64,000 nt of DNA from Pantoea sp. GD03673 (GCF_029844725.1 NZ_JAOCKJ010000007.1:248001-312000), one strand, 5' to 3'. Positions 1-10,577 are shown, counted from the first letter of the stretch. The notes: generated by a model from the letters alone, not told the origin. Program-made: numbers and translations.

Positions 1-765
1 CGCAGGCAGCGTGCCTTTACTGACCTGCTGATAGACGTGCTCCGACTCGCGGCGCACATCAAAAATTTCGCGCCAGCGGCTGCGGAACAGCTCAATGGCG
101 GCTTTGTCGCTGGGAAACTCATGCGCAGGCAGCAGGTTAATCTCTGCAACCGCTTCCAGCGTACGCTGGTTATCGACGTCGAACAGGCGCAGGCTGTCGA
201 TCTCATCATCGAAAAAGTCGATGCGGTAGGGTTGCTCGCTGCCCATCGGGAACAGGTCGAGCAGGGCACCGCGCGTGGCGTATTCACCGTGCTCCATGAC
301 CTGATCAACATGACGGTAACCGGCCTGCTCAAGCTGATCGCGCAACCGGTCGCGTGACAGTTTTTGTCCCTGCTTCATCACCAGCGCATGGCCGTGCAGG
401 AAGCTGTGCGGACAGACGCGCTGCATCAGGGTGTTCACCGGCATGATCAGCATACCGCGCTGCATCACCGGCAGCTGGTAGAGGGTCGACAGGCGCGAGG
501 AGATAATATCCTGATGTGGTGAGAAGCTGTCATAGGGCAGCGTTTCCCAGTCGGCGAGGTGTGCTACCGGCAGATCGGTAAACTGGCGGATTTCGTCCAG
601 CAGGCGCAGGGCGGTTTGGGTATCGGGGGTAATCATCAATACCGGACCAGCATGGCGTTCAGTAATGCTGGCACACTCTACCGCATGCGCAGCGCCGATG
701 AGCTGACCGAGCTGACGGTGATCGCCGGATTTAACGGGCAGGGTATAACGAGTCTGTTCGGGCAT
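1..765 (-). CDS. mfd: Transcription-repair coupling factor Mfd, N-terminal part (cut by window edge)
   Basis: Mfd is a DNA translocase that removes RNA polymerase stalled at lesions and recruits UvrA. The visible 255 codons correspond to the UvrB-like N-terminal region: the start reads MPEQTRYTLPVK and is followed by the highly conserved stretches DWETLPYDSFSPH, LMQRVCPHSFLHGH and MEHGEYATRGALLDLFPMG. The RNA polymerase-binding and helicase domains lie outside the window. The start at 765 matches the E. coli MPEQ start; an in-frame ATG at 786 would add seven residues, and neither has a strong ribosome binding site. The gene runs toward the left edge, as in E. coli where mfd is transcribed away from lolCDE. 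Confidence 0.96.
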   Translation of the reverse strand, partial: MPEQTRYTLPVKSGDHRQLGQLIGAAHAVECASITERHAGPVLMITPDTQTALRLLDEIRQFTDLPVAHLADWETLPYDSFSPHQDIISSRLSTLYQLPVMQRGMLIMPVNTLMQRVCPHSFLHGHALVMKQGQKLSRDRLRDQLEQAGYRHVDQVMEHGEYATRGALLDLFPMGSEQPYRIDFFDDEIDSLRLFDVDNQRTLEAVAEINLLPAHEFPSDKAAIELFRSRWREIFDVRRESEHVYQQVSKGTLPA

Positions 766-950
766 GGGATCTCGGGGTTGCTCCATTTTTCCAGGACGTA
801 ATCATTCCATATTATGTCAGGGGGATCACCTTTGCGGCACAATTTTCCTGCCGCGCCGCGCTGAACCCGGAGATCGGTCAGCCATTACCGGGCGTCGGCG
901 GTAATACAGCGGATAGAGAGAGGATAGACGGAGTCTGGCAAGGGAGCAGA

Positions 951-978
951 GAAAACCGCCGTCGCTCTGCAGCGACGG
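951..978 (-). terminator. Rho-independent terminator of the small gene at 994-1203
   Basis: On the minus strand an 8-bp stem (CCGTCGCT/AGCGACGG with a 4-base loop) is followed shortly by TTTTC. It lies just downstream of the TAA at 994-996. Confidence 0.7.
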
Positions 979-993
979 GGTTAAACGGGCAGT

Positions 994-1203
994 TTATTTT
1001 ATGGATTGCTGTGTGTAATGCATGCGCGGGCGGTCGATATTTGCCCAGGATAACTCCTGCTCAGGATGATAGCTGAGGTTACCGTCGTCCCACTTTACGT
1101 AGTAGCCGGCTGGTGCGCTTCCCTGCTCAAAGACGTTGATGATTTCGCCTCTGATTTCCCCGGATTGATGTTTAACGATACTGCCTTTGGGAAATTTCAA
1201 CAT
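994..1203 (-). CDS. Small 69-residue cytosolic protein of unknown function
   Basis: I do not recognise the family. The protein is basic to neutral, with no signal peptide or membrane segment. A central block, GYYVKWDDGNLSYHPEQEL, looks like a small beta-barrel (SH3- or KOW-like) fold. The start at 1203 (MLKFPKG) is chosen because GAGG lies about 8 bases upstream; an ORF start at 1236 has no ribosome binding site. The gene has its own terminator. In E. coli the membrane protein gene ycfT occupies this slot between mfd and lolC, so this is a lineage-specific replacement. Confidence 0.75.
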   Translation of the reverse strand: MLKFPKGSIVKHQSGEIRGEIINVFEQGSAPAGYYVKWDDGNLSYHPEQELSWANIDRPRMHYTQQSIK

Positions 1204-1450
1204 GGTCGCTACCTCTATCGCTGCGCGATAAATCACCTCTTATCCTGTTACAGAGTGTAGTCTACGCGCCTGGGCGCTGGATAATCAGCCAATAAGCGAT
1301 GGCTTTATCGGCTATTCCGCGGCTTTGGTCGCCAGGATAACGTCGCCTGATACAACTTTGCCGCCGACTCAGCGGGTTAGAGGTTTCATAAAGCGAGCCG
1401 CTCCTTTATCATCCCACTATCTATTTTCAGACAACGGCTTACTGGATTCC

Positions 1451-2650
1451 ATGTATCAACCTGTCGCGCTATTTATCGGACTGCGTTACATGCGCGGACG
1501 CGCATCGGATCGCTTCGGTCGCTTTGTCTCCTGGCTCTCAACGATTGGCATTACGCTTGGCGTGCTGGCGATGGTCACCGTGTTATCGGTGATGAACGGT
1601 TTTGAGCGTGAACTCGAAGGCAATATTCTTGGCCTGATGCCACAGGCGCTGATCACCAGCGACAAAGGCAGCATTAATCCGCAACAGCAACCCGCCGATT
1701 CTCTCAACCTTAAAGGCGTCAGCCGCACCGCGCCGTTGACCACCGCCAATGTGGTGCTGCAAAGCCCTCACAGCGTCTCCGTTGGCGTCATGCTGGGCAT
1801 TGAGCCGGATGAAAACGATCCGCTGACGCCGTTCCTGGTGAATACCCCGCAGAGCGTGCTGCAGGCCGGACAGTACAATGTGATCCTCGGCGAACAGCTG
1901 GCGTCGCAGCTGGGCGTAAAACGGGGCGATCAGCTGCGTCTGATGGTGCCCTCGGTCAGCCAGTTCACGCCAATGGGACGTGTGCCGAGCCAGCGTCTGT
2001 TTACCGTGGCGGGCACCTATGCCGCGAACAGTGAAGTGGATGGTTATCAGATTCTGGTCAATCTTCAGGATGCGTCGCGCGTGATGCGCTATCCGGCCGG
2101 AAATATTACCGGCTGGCGACTCTGGCTCGACAAACCGCTGTCGGTTGATAGCCTCAGTCAGCAGACATTGCCTGCGGGTCTGGTCTGGAAAGACTGGCGT
2201 GAGCGCAAAGGCGATCTCTTCCAGGCTGTGCGCATGGAGAAGAACATGATGGGCCTGCTGCTGAGCCTGATCATCGCCGTGGCCGCCTTTAACATCATCA
2301 CTTCGCTGGGCCTGCTGATCATGGAGAAGCAGGGCGAAGTGGCGATTCTGCAAACCCAGGGCCTGACGCGCCGGCAGATTGTCGCGGTGTTTATGGTGCA
2401 GGGTGCCAGTGCCGGGATTATCGGCACGCTGCTCGGCACGCTGCTGGGTGTTCTGCTTGCCAGCCAGCTCAACAACTTAATGCCGGTGATCGGGCTGTTC
2501 CTTGATGGGGCCGCGTTGCCGGTTGATATTAATGTGTGGCAGGTCGTCACCATCGCCCTCAGCGCGATGATTGTGGCGCTGTTGTCTACGCTCTATCCTT
2601 CGTGGCGCGCTGCCGCCGTTCAACCTGCTGAGGCTTTACGTTATGAGTAA
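1451..2650 (+). CDS. lolC: Lipoprotein-releasing ABC transporter permease LolC
   Basis: LolC is an inner-membrane subunit of LolCDE, which extracts outer-membrane lipoproteins from the inner membrane and passes them to LolA. The 399 residues equal the E. coli length. An N-terminal membrane segment ([20 protein letters not shown]) is followed by a large periplasmic domain and three C-terminal membrane segments. The end, [20 protein letters not shown], is the MacB/FtsX-type permease signature. The start at 1451 ([17 protein letters not shown]) matches the E. coli protein; the open frame upstream is not conserved. The stop overlaps the lolD start by 8 bases (ATGAGTAA), indicating translational coupling. 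Confidence 0.98.
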   Translation: MYQPVALFIGLRYMRGRASDRFGRFVSWLSTIGITLGVLAMVTVLSVMNGFERELEGNILGLMPQALITSDKGSINPQQQPADSLNLKGVSRTAPLTTANVVLQSPHSVSVGVMLGIEPDENDPLTPFLVNTPQSVLQAGQYNVILGEQLASQLGVKRGDQLRLMVPSVSQFTPMGRVPSQRLFTVAGTYAANSEVDGYQILVNLQDASRVMRYPAGNITGWRLWLDKPLSVDSLSQQTLPAGLVWKDWRERKGDLFQAVRMEKNMMGLLLSLIIAVAAFNIITSLGLLIMEKQGEVAILQTQGLTRRQIVAVFMVQGASAGIIGTLLGTLLGVLLASQLNNLMPVIGLFLDGAALPVDINVWQVVTIALSAMIVALLSTLYPSWRAAAVQPAEALRYE

Positions 2651-3347
2651 CACTCCTTTGTTGCAGTGCCGCGACCTGTGCAAACGCTATCAGGAAGGCA
2701 GCGTGCAGACCGATGTGCTGCGCAATGTGGCTTTCAGCCTCCAGCCCGGTGAACTGACGGCGATTGTCGGCAGTTCCGGTTCCGGTAAAAGTACGCTGCT
2801 GCATCTGCTCGGCGGTCTGGATGCGCCGACGTCGGGCGACGTGGTGTTTGATGGTCAGTCACTCAATGCCATGTCTTCGTCAGCCAAAGCGGAGCTGCGT
2901 AATCGCGAGCTGGGCTTTATCTATCAGTTCCACCATCTGCTGCCAGACTTCAGCGCGCTGGAAAACGTCGCGATGCCGCTGCTGATTGGCAAAATCGCTA
3001 AAGCGGAAGTGCAGGATCGCGCCCGTGAGATGCTGGCTGCAGTCGGGCTGGACCATCGCGCCGCGCACCGGCCTTCTGAACTGTCAGGCGGCGAACGCCA
3101 GCGTGTGGCGATTGCCCGTGCGCTGGTGAACCGTCCACGTCTGGTGATGGCGGATGAGCCAACCGGTAATCTGGATGCGCGTAACGCCGACGCCATTTTT
3201 GAATTGCTGGGCGAACTGAATGTTCGTCAGGGCACCGCGTTTCTGGTCGTGACGCACGATCTGATGCTGGCAAAGCGGATGACGCGTCAGATGGAAATGC
3301 GTGATGGTCAGTTAAGCGATCAGCTCACCCTGGCAGGAGCGCTGTAA
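2643..3347 (+). CDS. lolD: Lipoprotein-releasing ABC transporter ATPase LolD
   Basis: LolD is the cytoplasmic ATPase that powers lipoprotein release by LolC and LolE. The 234-residue protein has Walker [10 protein letters not shown], the ABC signature LSGGE, Walker [13 protein letters not shown] and the switch histidine in [23 protein letters not shown] is the Q-loop region characteristic of LolD. It begins at 2643 inside the lolC stop, and its stop shares one base with the lolE start (TAATG), so the three genes form a tightly coupled operon. Confidence 0.98.
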   Translation: MSNTPLLQCRDLCKRYQEGSVQTDVLRNVAFSLQPGELTAIVGSSGSGKSTLLHLLGGLDAPTSGDVVFDGQSLNAMSSSAKAELRNRELGFIYQFHHLLPDFSALENVAMPLLIGKIAKAEVQDRAREMLAAVGLDHRAAHRPSELSGGERQRVAIARALVNRPRLVMADEPTGNLDARNADAIFELLGELNVRQGTAFLVVTHDLMLAKRMTRQMEMRDGQLSDQLTLAGAL

Positions 3348-4591
3348 TGGGTTCGTCGTTATCCCTGTTGCTGGGCCTGCGCTTTAGCCGTGGCCGCCGT
3401 CGTGGCGGCATGGTTTCGCTGATTTCGGTGATCTCCACCATCGGGATTGCGCTGGGTGTGGCGGTGCTGATTATCGGCCTCAGCGCCATGAACGGTTTTG
3501 AGCGTGAGCTGAACAACCGCATTCTGGCGGTGGTGCCGCACGGCGAGATCGAAGCCGTCAATCAGCCGTTCCAGAACTGGCAGGCAATGATTGCTCCGAT
3601 TGAAAAGGTGCCCGGCATTGCGGCGGCGGCACCGTATGTGAATTTCACCGGCCTGATTGAGAGTGGAGCACGGCTGGAAGCGTTGCAGGTCAAGGGCGTT
3701 GATCCGGCCCAGGAGCCGCGCCTCAGCGCACTGCCACAGTTTGTGGCTGATAACGCCTGGTCCTCTTTTACCGCGGGTAAGCAGCAGATCATCCTGGGCG
3801 GTGGCATTGCTAAATCGCTCAATGTGAAGCAGGGCGACTGGATCACCATCATGATCCCGAACAACGAGGGTGGGAACAAACTGCTGCAGCCGAAACGTAT
3901 CCGGCTGCAGGTCAGCGGTATTCTGCAACTGAGCGGCATGCTCGATCACAGCCTGGCGCTGGTGCCGCTGGCCGATGCGCAGCACTATCTGGATATGGGA
4001 GAGAGCGTGTCCGGCATCGCCCTGAAGATGACTGACCCGTTCCAGGCGGTGAAGCTGGTGCGGGATGCCGGTGAAGCCACCCGCTCCTACGTCTCCATCA
4101 GGAGCTGGATTGGCACCTACGGCTACATGTACCGCGACATTCAGATGATCCGCGCCATCATGTATCTGGCGATGGTGCTGGTGATTGGCGTCGCCTGCTT
4201 TAATATCGTCTCAACGCTGGTGATGGCGGTTAAAGATAAGAGCAGCGACATTGCGGTGCTGCGCACCCTCGGCGCGAAAGACCGGCTGATCCGCGCCATC
4301 TTTATCTGGTACGGTTTGCTGGCTGGCCTGATGGGCAGCGTCAGCGGCGTGGTTGCTGGCGTGCTGGTGGCGCTGAACCTGACCTCACTGGTGCGCGGGC
4401 TGGAATCCATTACCGGACATCATCTGCTGGCAGGCGACATCTACTTTATTGATTTTCTGCCATCGGAACTGCACTGGATTGACGTGTTCTCAGTACTGAT
4501 TACCGCGATTCTGCTGAGTCTGCTGGCGAGCTGGTATCCCGCCAGACGCGCCAGCCGCATTGACCCGGCTCGGGTACTTAGCGGTCAGTGA
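3347..4591 (+). CDS. lolE: Lipoprotein-releasing ABC transporter permease LolE
   Basis: LolE is the second permease of LolCDE and the subunit that first receives the lipoprotein substrate. The 414 residues equal the E. coli length. The architecture mirrors LolC: an N-terminal membrane segment ([20 protein letters not shown]), a periplasmic domain, three C-terminal membrane segments and the ending [20 protein letters not shown]. LolC and LolE share the NGFERE motif after the first helix, showing their common ancestry. It is the last gene of the operon here: nagK, which follows in E. coli, is absent. Confidence 0.98.
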   Translation: MGSSLSLLLGLRFSRGRRRGGMVSLISVISTIGIALGVAVLIIGLSAMNGFERELNNRILAVVPHGEIEAVNQPFQNWQAMIAPIEKVPGIAAAAPYVNFTGLIESGARLEALQVKGVDPAQEPRLSALPQFVADNAWSSFTAGKQQIILGGGIAKSLNVKQGDWITIMIPNNEGGNKLLQPKRIRLQVSGILQLSGMLDHSLALVPLADAQHYLDMGESVSGIALKMTDPFQAVKLVRDAGEATRSYVSIRSWIGTYGYMYRDIQMIRAIMYLAMVLVIGVACFNIVSTLVMAVKDKSSDIAVLRTLGAKDRLIRAIFIWYGLLAGLMGSVSGVVAGVLVALNLTSLVRGLESITGHHLLAGDIYFIDFLPSELHWIDVFSVLITAILLSLLASWYPARRASRIDPARVLSGQ

Positions 4592-4594
4592 CAA

Positions 4595-4624
4595 AATGCG
4601 GCGCGAATCATCTTCGCGCCGCAT
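4595..4624 (+). terminator. Hairpin after lolE, probable terminator
   Basis: An 11-bp GC-rich inverted repeat (ATGCGGCGCGA / TCGCGCCGCAT) begins 4 bases after the lolE stop. The following CTGTTT is a weak U tract, so termination may be partial and allow some readthrough into cobB. Confidence 0.5.
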
Positions 4625-4737
4625 CTGTTTAAGACCTTTGCTGTTGGGTCGTCCCCTCAGCAACCGTTACTATCGGGTGATGTTGACCCGGAATCTGTTT
4701 AGAGCGGCTCGCCGCAGCTGCTACGCCAGGAGATTTT

Positions 4738-5571
4738 ATGCGTACACCACGTCGCCGCATACGACTTGCCCGCCTGAAGAAAACCCGGAGAAAAGTGCAT
4801 CAGCGCTTTCGCCAGCGCATTTTTGAGCGCGATCGTCAGGCCGAACTGGCTGCCCATCCTCTGCCACATGTTGTGGTGCTGACCGGTGCAGGCATCTCAG
4901 CGGAGTCCGGCATCCGGACTCTCCGTGCGGCTGACGGCCTGTGGGAAGAGCACCACGTTGAAGATGTTGCCACGCCTGAAGGTTTTCAGCGCGATCCCGC
5001 GCTGGTGCAGCGCTTCTACAATGCGCGCCGTCAGCAGCTGCAGGAGGCAGAGATTCAGCCCAATGCGGCCCATCTGGCGCTGGCGGAGCTGGAGCAGGTG
5101 TTAGGCGATAATTTTCTGCTGGTCACGCAAAACATCGACAATCTGCACGAGCGTGCCGGGAACAGCCGTGTGCTGCATATGCACGGTGAACTGTTAAAAG
5201 TACGCTGTGTCACCAGCGGTCAGGTAATTGAGTGGACCGGCGATATTACCCCAGACGATCGCTGCACCTGCTGCCAGTTCCCGTCGGCGCTGCGGCCGCA
5301 CGTGGTCTGGTTTGGTGAGATGCCGCTGGGCATGGAGCAAATTTATCAGGCGCTGGAACAGGCCGACTACTTTATCGCCATAGGCACCTCAGGCCATGTT
5401 TACCCGGCGGCGGGCTTTGTTCATGAAGCAAAACTGCAGGGCGCACACACCGTTGAACTCAATCTGGAGCCGAGCCAGGTGGGTAACGAATTTGCCGAAC
5501 GGCATTACGGCCTGGCGAGCGAAGTCGTGCCAGCGTTTGTTCACACTCTGCTGCGCGGGCTTTACAAGTAG
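4738..5571 (+). CDS. cobB: NAD-dependent protein deacylase CobB (sirtuin)
   Basis: CobB removes acetyl and succinyl groups from lysines using NAD+; acetyl-CoA synthetase is its classic target. The 277-residue protein has the sirtuin motifs [22 protein letters not shown] and the catalytic histidine in [12 protein letters not shown]. The cysteines in RCTCC are probable zinc ligands. The Tyr and Arg of FYNARR are the residues that mark class III desuccinylases. The basic N-terminal extension ([15 protein letters not shown]) resembles the long E. coli isoform. The start has a good site, AGGAG 5 bases upstream. In E. coli cobB follows nagK; here it follows lolE directly. Confidence 0.97.
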   Translation: MRTPRRRIRLARLKKTRRKVHQRFRQRIFERDRQAELAAHPLPHVVVLTGAGISAESGIRTLRAADGLWEEHHVEDVATPEGFQRDPALVQRFYNARRQQLQEAEIQPNAAHLALAELEQVLGDNFLLVTQNIDNLHERAGNSRVLHMHGELLKVRCVTSGQVIEWTGDITPDDRCTCCQFPSALRPHVVWFGEMPLGMEQIYQALEQADYFIAIGTSGHVYPAAGFVHEAKLQGAHTVELNLEPSQVGNEFAERHYGLASEVVPAFVHTLLRGLYK

Positions 5572-5901
5572 ACGGGACGGCTATTGCCGCCCGCAGAGCG
5601 TGACCACGGCTGACCCGATTCGCTGTGAGATCAGGTATTCACAGGGAAGACGGTCAGTTCGGAAGGGGGCTTTCGCCAATCCCTTCCACCCGGTCCACAC
5701 CCTTACGCACCTCATCCCTGAGGTGCGCCCGCCCGAATGCCAGCGTGTTGCGTTGTTCAGAAACCCTTTTGGCGTTTTTTTCAGGCTTATGACTTTCCTA
5801 AAGGTCATCGACAGCGCTAACCTGTCTGCCAATGATTTTACGCAACGTTGTGGCTGTCGGGTTTGTGAATAATACCGGACGGCACTTTTAAAGGATGGGA
5901 T
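5572..5901. other. 330-bp non-coding gap between cobB and pepT
   Basis: I see no credible gene here. It contains a 9-bp perfect hairpin at 5706-5727 (CGCACCTCA/TGAGGTGCG) and an imperfect palindrome at 5789-5808 (ATGACTTT/AAGGTCAT) that lies about 95 bases before pepT and could be an operator. E. coli has ycfZ, ymfA and potDCBA between these two genes. Confidence 0.6.
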
Positions 5902-7131
5902 ATGGAACAGTTACTTGAGCGCTTTTTAAGTTATGTGGCAGTTGAGACACAGGCTAAGCCGCTGGCGCGCCATGTGCCCAGCAGTGAAGGGCAGTGGACG
6001 CTGGCCCGTCAGTTGCAGGAAGAGCTGCTGGCACTGGGTTTTGTCGATGTCACCCTGAGCGATCACTGTTGCGTCATGGGCACGCTGCCCGCCAATGTTG
6101 ACTGGCCGACGCCGGTAATCGGTTTCATCTCCCACATGGATACTTCGCCTGATTTCACAGCGAAACATGTGAATCCGCAGATCATCGAAAACTATCGCGG
6201 TGGAGATATTGCGCTGGGTAATGGCAATGAGGTTCTGTCGCCGGTCATGTTCCCGGTGCTGCACAAGCTGATTGGGCATACGCTGATTACCACCGATGGC
6301 AAAACCCTGCTGGGCGCGGATGATAAAGCGGGCATCGCTGAGATCATGACAGCGATGGCACAACTGGCTAAGAGCGATACGCCACACGGTGCGATCCGCG
6401 TCGCCTTTACCCCCGATGAAGAGATCGGTCGCGGCACCTCACACTTTGATGTGGAAGCGTTTGCCGCCGACTGGGCTTACACCATTGATGGCAGCGATCT
6501 GGGTGAGTTCGAGTATGAGAACTTCAATGCCGCCTCGGCGACGGTCAAAATTGTCGGCAATAATGTGCATCCGGGCTCTGCCAAAGGCGTGATGGTTAAT
6601 GCGCTGGAGCTGGCCAACCAGTTTCATGCGGCCGTACCGGCCAGCGAAAAACCGCAGTACACCGACGGCTATCAGGGCTTCTACCATCTGCATCAGATCA
6701 AAGGCAGCGTCGAGCACGCCGAGATGCTCTATATCATTCGTGACTTTGAAACGGAGAGTTTCGAACAGCGCAAACAAACGCTGCTGCAGATTGCCGGGGA
6801 GATCAACAAAACCCTGCACCCGGACTGCTCCGTTACCGTTGAGATCACCAACAGCTATCGCAACATGCGTGAAAAGGTCGAGCCGTTCCCGCACATTATT
6901 GAACTGCCTTTGCAGGCGATGCGTGACTGCGGCATTGAACCGGTGGTGAAGCCGATTCGTGGCGGCACTGATGGTTCAGCGCTGTCGTGGAAAGGATTGC
7001 CTTGCCCGAACATCTTTACCGGTGGCTATAACTATCACGGCAAGCATGAGTTCGCGTCGCTGAATATTATGGTGAAATCCGTGGAAGTGATTGTGCGCAT
7101 GTCAGAACTGGCGGCGCAGAAGAAGAATTAA
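5902..7131 (+). CDS. pepT: Peptidase T (tripeptide aminopeptidase)
   Basis: PepT is a cytosolic M20B metallopeptidase that removes the N-terminal residue of tripeptides. Its 409 residues are close to the E. coli 408. The dinuclear zinc motifs are present: [15 protein letters not shown] and the catalytic glutamates in PDEEIGRG, with the late histidine in [13 protein letters not shown]. The start has AAAGGATGGGATATG, a good ribosome binding site. It is convergent with roxA. In Salmonella pepT is induced anaerobically by Fnr; I did not find a convincing Fnr box here. Confidence 0.97.
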   Translation: MEQLLERFLSYVAVETQAKPLARHVPSSEGQWTLARQLQEELLALGFVDVTLSDHCCVMGTLPANVDWPTPVIGFISHMDTSPDFTAKHVNPQIIENYRGGDIALGNGNEVLSPVMFPVLHKLIGHTLITTDGKTLLGADDKAGIAEIMTAMAQLAKSDTPHGAIRVAFTPDEEIGRGTSHFDVEAFAADWAYTIDGSDLGEFEYENFNAASATVKIVGNNVHPGSAKGVMVNALELANQFHAAVPASEKPQYTDGYQGFYHLHQIKGSVEHAEMLYIIRDFETESFEQRKQTLLQIAGEINKTLHPDCSVTVEITNSYRNMREKVEPFPHIIELPLQAMRDCGIEPVVKPIRGGTDGSALSWKGLPCPNIFTGGYNYHGKHEFASLNIMVKSVEVIVRMSELAAQKKN

Positions 7132-7133
7132 TG

Positions 7134-7167
7134 AAAAAAGGCTCTCTGCCAGCGCGGCAAGAGAGCC
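7134..7167 (-). terminator. Rho-independent terminator of roxA
   Basis: On the minus strand the perfect stem GGCTCTCT/AGAGAGCC is followed by TTTTTTC. It sits between the roxA stop and the convergent pepT stop. Confidence 0.85.
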
Positions 7168-7190
7168 TGATTCAGCAACAGTGCGGCTTA

Positions 7191-8315
7191 TTACTCTTCG
7201 CCGAAGTACCAGTAACCGGCATTGACCAGACCGGCAATCTGCGCCAGCACGGCCGGATCATCCAGCGCATCACCCAGGTCGTCAAGCGTGATGCGATAGT
7301 GACTGGCCAGCACGGCCATGACATCGGGGCGTGAACACTCAACCCGCTCACCATTAATGTAAACGGCATCACCAATCGTCAGGACGCGCAGGCCACCTAA
7401 CCGGCTCAGGGCATCACCCTGTTGCAGCGCATCATAAATTTCATCAGGCTGATAAGGCGGTTCCGGTGGTGCGACATCGAGTTCGTGACGTGACTGCGAG
7501 ATAAATTCCCCGAACCACTGAGTGAAATGTTCAGGCTGATTGACCACATCCAGCATCAGCTGGCGCACGCCTTCAATCTCCTGCGGCAGAATCTGCGACG
7601 GGCAATCACGTGAAGGGACATCCGGGTCGCTGAAGCGCAGACTGCCCAGCTCGTTGGCCAGGGCGTAATCCGCAAAGCCGCTGATTAACTCGCGTCCGCT
7701 GGGCGCGCGGAAACCGACGGAATAGTTCAGGGCATTTTCCAGCGAGTAGCCTTCGTGCGGGAATCCTGGTGGAATGTAGAGAATATCGCCCGGCTCCAGC
7801 TCTTCATCGATGATGGCATCGAACGGTTCAACCTGCAGCAGGTCCGGGTGCGGGCAGTGCTGCTTCAGCGGCACTTTCTCACCGACGCGCCAGCGACGGC
7901 GACCCGTACCCTGAATAATAAAGACATCATACTGATCGAAATGGGGGCCGACGCCACCGCCAGGCACGGCAAACGACACCATCAGGTCGTCGACAAGCCA
8001 GTCAGGCAGGAAGCGGAAAGGGCGCATCAGCGCGGCAGAGGGTTCATGCCAGTGATTGACCGCCTGGACCAGCAGAGACCAGTTGCTCTCTCCCAGATGA
8101 TCGTAGCTCTCAAACGGGCCGTGGCTGACCTGCCATTTACCGTCCTGATGACTGACCAGGCGGCTGTCCACCTCGTTTTCCATTGCCAGTCCGGCCAGTT
8201 CATCCGGTGAAAGAGGGTCAACGAAGTTTTTAAAACCACGCTTCAGCACTACCGGGCGTTTCTGCCAGTAACGCTGAATAAAATCGGGCCAGTTAATATC
8301 GAGCTGATAGTCCAT
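7191..8315 (-). CDS. roxA: Ribosomal protein uL16 arginine 3-hydroxylase RoxA (YcfD)
   Basis: RoxA is a JmjC-type Fe(II)/2-oxoglutarate oxygenase that hydroxylates an arginine of ribosomal protein uL16. The 374 residues match the family length (373 in E. coli). The iron triad is visible as H125 and D127 (GPHFDQYD) and H187 (FPHEGYS). The C-terminal dimerisation and winged-helix portion is intact, ending NAGYWYFGEE. It lies downstream of phoPQ in the same direction, as in E. coli, with its own terminator. Confidence 0.96.
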   Translation of the reverse strand: MDYQLDINWPDFIQRYWQKRPVVLKRGFKNFVDPLSPDELAGLAMENEVDSRLVSHQDGKWQVSHGPFESYDHLGESNWSLLVQAVNHWHEPSAALMRPFRFLPDWLVDDLMVSFAVPGGGVGPHFDQYDVFIIQGTGRRRWRVGEKVPLKQHCPHPDLLQVEPFDAIIDEELEPGDILYIPPGFPHEGYSLENALNYSVGFRAPSGRELISGFADYALANELGSLRFSDPDVPSRDCPSQILPQEIEGVRQLMLDVVNQPEHFTQWFGEFISQSRHELDVAPPEPPYQPDEIYDALQQGDALSRLGGLRVLTIGDAVYINGERVECSRPDVMAVLASHYRITLDDLGDALDDPAVLAQIAGLVNAGYWYFGEE

Positions 8316-8372
8316 ACAAGGGTTCCGCTTAGGGCTGTAAATGCCAGCTAGTATAACAGCCCGGACGGTTTT

Positions 8373-9833
8373 CTACTCGCGGCGATGTTCGACTTCCTGG
8401 CGCTGGAAAATCACTTCCATACGCGTGCCGCCAAGCGTGCTGCTGGTGGCGATGACGTTGCCATCGTACTGTTCCAGAATATCGCGAACCACCGCCAGAC
8501 CTAATCCCTGGCCGGGGCGCAGCGTATCGACACGCTGGCCCCGCACAAACACTAAATCGCGCTTGCTCTCGGGGATACCCGGACCGTCGTCGTCAATATA
8601 AAGATGCAGCGCCTTTTCGCTCTGAAAAGCGCTGACTTCGATAAATTCCAGGCAATATTTGCAGGCATTATCCAGTACGTTGCCCAGCACTTCCATAAAG
8701 TCATTCTGGTCGCCTACAAAGGTCAGCTCTGGTGAAATATCCAGCGTTATCGCCACGCCTTTGCGCTGATAGACTTTATTGAGTGCCGAACAAAGACTGT
8801 CGAGCAGACCGGAAACGGAATGGAGATCGCGCTGCAGTGGATTGTGATCGGCCTGCATACTGGCACGGTGCAGGTAATACCCCACCTGCTGTGAGATTCG
8901 GCTGATCTGCTCCAGCATCACCGGCTCCGCCTGTTCCACCGTCAGCTCTTTACCATTGCGCAGCGATCGCAGGGTGCTCTGCAACACGGCCAGCGGCGTT
9001 TTCAGGCTGTGAGTGAGATCAGAAAGGGTGGTGCGATAGCGGGTATAACGCTGCCGCTCATTGGTCAGCAGCAGATTGAGGTTGCGCACCAGACTGCGCA
9101 ACTCCTGCGGCGGATTATCCGCCAGATTCTCACGCTGACTGGTTTCAAGTTCACGCACCTGCTGTGTCAGCGCACCAATTGGTCGCAGACTCCAGTGGGC
9201 GGCCAGCCACAGCAACGGGATAATCAGTATCAGGTTAGCCGCCAGCACATAGCTGAACCACGACCAGACCACATCGGAGTGCTGCAATTCCTGCGGGATC
9301 GAGTCGACCACCACAATGGTGAGCGCGGGCAGATTGGTCGTTGCATCGTATCGGTTAACGGCGACCGAGTGGGTAAACGTATCGTTGCTGTCGTCGTCCC
9401 AGTCGTTGAGTTGTCGCTGGGCATTAAGGTTGTTGCCCATCGCCACCATGCTGGTGCGATTGCTGGTATCGATCTCGTAGAAGTCGGGCTTCAGCAGCCA
9501 TTCGCGATGGATCTTTTTGCGGATCTCCGGCACGTCGCGTTGCTGCCACAGCAGCTTGCCGTGTTCATCGTAAATGAACACCAGCGTCGGGAAGTTGAGC
9601 GTCATGCGTTCCGGCTGAGCGATGGTGAGCGTGTTGTCATGCCATTGCGCTAGGGTAAAGAACAGATTGCTCTCGCCGCGCATCACCCGGTAGGTGTTTT
9701 TATCAAAACTCACGACATAGCCAATCACTGCGACCATGCCGTAAGAGAGTGAGAGGAAAAGTACTATCGCTGCGGAGGCCAGCAGAAAGCGGGCGCGCAG
9801 CGAAATAGGGCGGTAACGGTTAAACCGGGACAT
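8373..9833 (-). CDS. phoQ: Sensor histidine kinase PhoQ
   Basis: PhoQ is the inner-membrane sensor for low Mg2+, acidic pH and cationic peptides that phosphorylates PhoP. The 486 residues equal the E. coli length. Order: membrane helix about 16-43, periplasmic PAS-like domain with an acidic patch (DWDDDSND, 144-151), a second helix about 193-213, HAMP, the H box with H275 in LTHSLKTPL, and an HATPase domain with N (NVLDNACKY) and G ([18 protein letters not shown]) boxes. It starts 2 bases after the phoP stop, so it is co-transcribed. Confidence 0.98.
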   Translation of the reverse strand: MSRFNRYRPISLRARFLLASAAIVLFLSLSYGMVAVIGYVVSFDKNTYRVMRGESNLFFTLAQWHDNTLTIAQPERMTLNFPTLVFIYDEHGKLLWQQRDVPEIRKKIHREWLLKPDFYEIDTSNRTSMVAMGNNLNAQRQLNDWDDDSNDTFTHSVAVNRYDATTNLPALTIVVVDSIPQELQHSDVVWSWFSYVLAANLILIIPLLWLAAHWSLRPIGALTQQVRELETSQRENLADNPPQELRSLVRNLNLLLTNERQRYTRYRTTLSDLTHSLKTPLAVLQSTLRSLRNGKELTVEQAEPVMLEQISRISQQVGYYLHRASMQADHNPLQRDLHSVSGLLDSLCSALNKVYQRKGVAITLDISPELTFVGDQNDFMEVLGNVLDNACKYCLEFIEVSAFQSEKALHLYIDDDGPGIPESKRDLVFVRGQRVDTLRPGQGLGLAVVRDILEQYDGNVIATSSTLGGTRMEVIFQRQEVEHRRE

Positions 9834-9835
9834 GG

Positions 9836-10504
9836 TCAGAGATCAAAGCGGTAACCCTGGCCACGCACGGTGGCGATCACGTCAGTCGGGTGCAACGCCA
9901 GAATCTTTTTGCGCAGACGGCCCATCAGTACGTCAATGGTGTGGCTTTCGCGCAGTTCAGCGTCAGGATAGAGCTGCAGCATCAGCGAATCTTTACTTAC
10001 CACTTTGCCCGCGTTGCGGATCAGCGTTTCGACAATGGTGTACTCAAAGGCGGTCAGCTTCACCGGCGCTTCATTGACCGTCAGTTCACGGCGGGAAAGG
10101 TCCACCTGAAACGGGGCCATATCAATGATTTGCGAAGCATGACCGCTGTTGCGGCGCATCAGCGCCTGCAGGCGTGCCGCAACTTCTTCAATGTGAAACG
10201 GCTTGGTAACGTAGTCATCCGCACCGGCTTCCAGCGCTTCAACTTTGGCCTGCCAGCCTTCGCGGGCGGTCAGTACCAGAATCGGCTGACGCACGGCATC
10301 GCTGCGCCAGCGGCGAATCAGCGACATGCCATCTTCATCCGGCAGGCCGAGATCCACCAGCGCGATATCGGGCAGATGTTCGCGAAGAAAATAGTCGGCT
10401 TCTTTGGCGTCTTCGGCGGCATCGACCTGATGGCCCATGTCACGTAACTGGACGGCGAGATGATGGCGCAGCAGGGCATTGTCTTCAACAACCAGAACAC
10501 GCAT
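9836..10504 (-). CDS. phoP: Response regulator PhoP
   Basis: PhoP is an OmpR-family DNA-binding regulator of Mg2+ and envelope-stress genes. The 222-residue protein has a receiver domain with acidic E7/D8, phosphoacceptor D51 ([12 protein letters not shown]) and K in TKPF, then a winged-helix C-terminus ending RGQGYRFDL. The upstream region carries a PhoP box, consistent with autoregulation. phoQ follows directly. Confidence 0.98.
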   Translation of the reverse strand: MRVLVVEDNALLRHHLAVQLRDMGHQVDAAEDAKEADYFLREHLPDIALVDLGLPDEDGMSLIRRWRSDAVRQPILVLTAREGWQAKVEALEAGADDYVTKPFHIEEVAARLQALMRRNSGHASQIIDMAPFQVDLSRRELTVNEAPVKLTAFEYTIVETLIRNAGKVVSKDSLMLQLYPDAELRESHTIDVLMGRLRKKILALHPTDVIATVRGQGYRFDL

Positions 10505-10542
10505 AGAAATTCCTTACACTCAGTTTGAGTCAACCTGCAGAA

Positions 10543-10577
10543 AGTATACGCGAAATGTATTAAACAAGATGTTAACG
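10543..10577 (-). promoter_or_regulatory. PhoP box and -10 element of the phoPQ promoter
   Basis: On the minus strand the direct repeat CGTTAA-N5-TGTTTA (10561-10577) has the 11-base period of PhoP boxes, (T/G)GTTTA-N5-(T/G)GTTTA. It is followed 12 bases later by TATACT (10543-10548), the spacing seen in PhoP-activated promoters where the box replaces the -35. The first half-site is imperfect. Confidence 0.65.

Noticed and set aside
5396-5872. 158-codon forward frame spanning the cobB end and the following gap
   Set aside because: Its first half is a shifted frame of cobB and the rest has no similarity or ribosome binding site.
8332-8362. GGGCTGT/ACAGCCC inverted repeat between phoQ and roxA
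   Set aside because: It could be a promoter-flanking repeat or stem but has no T tract and a long loop, so neither role can be supported.
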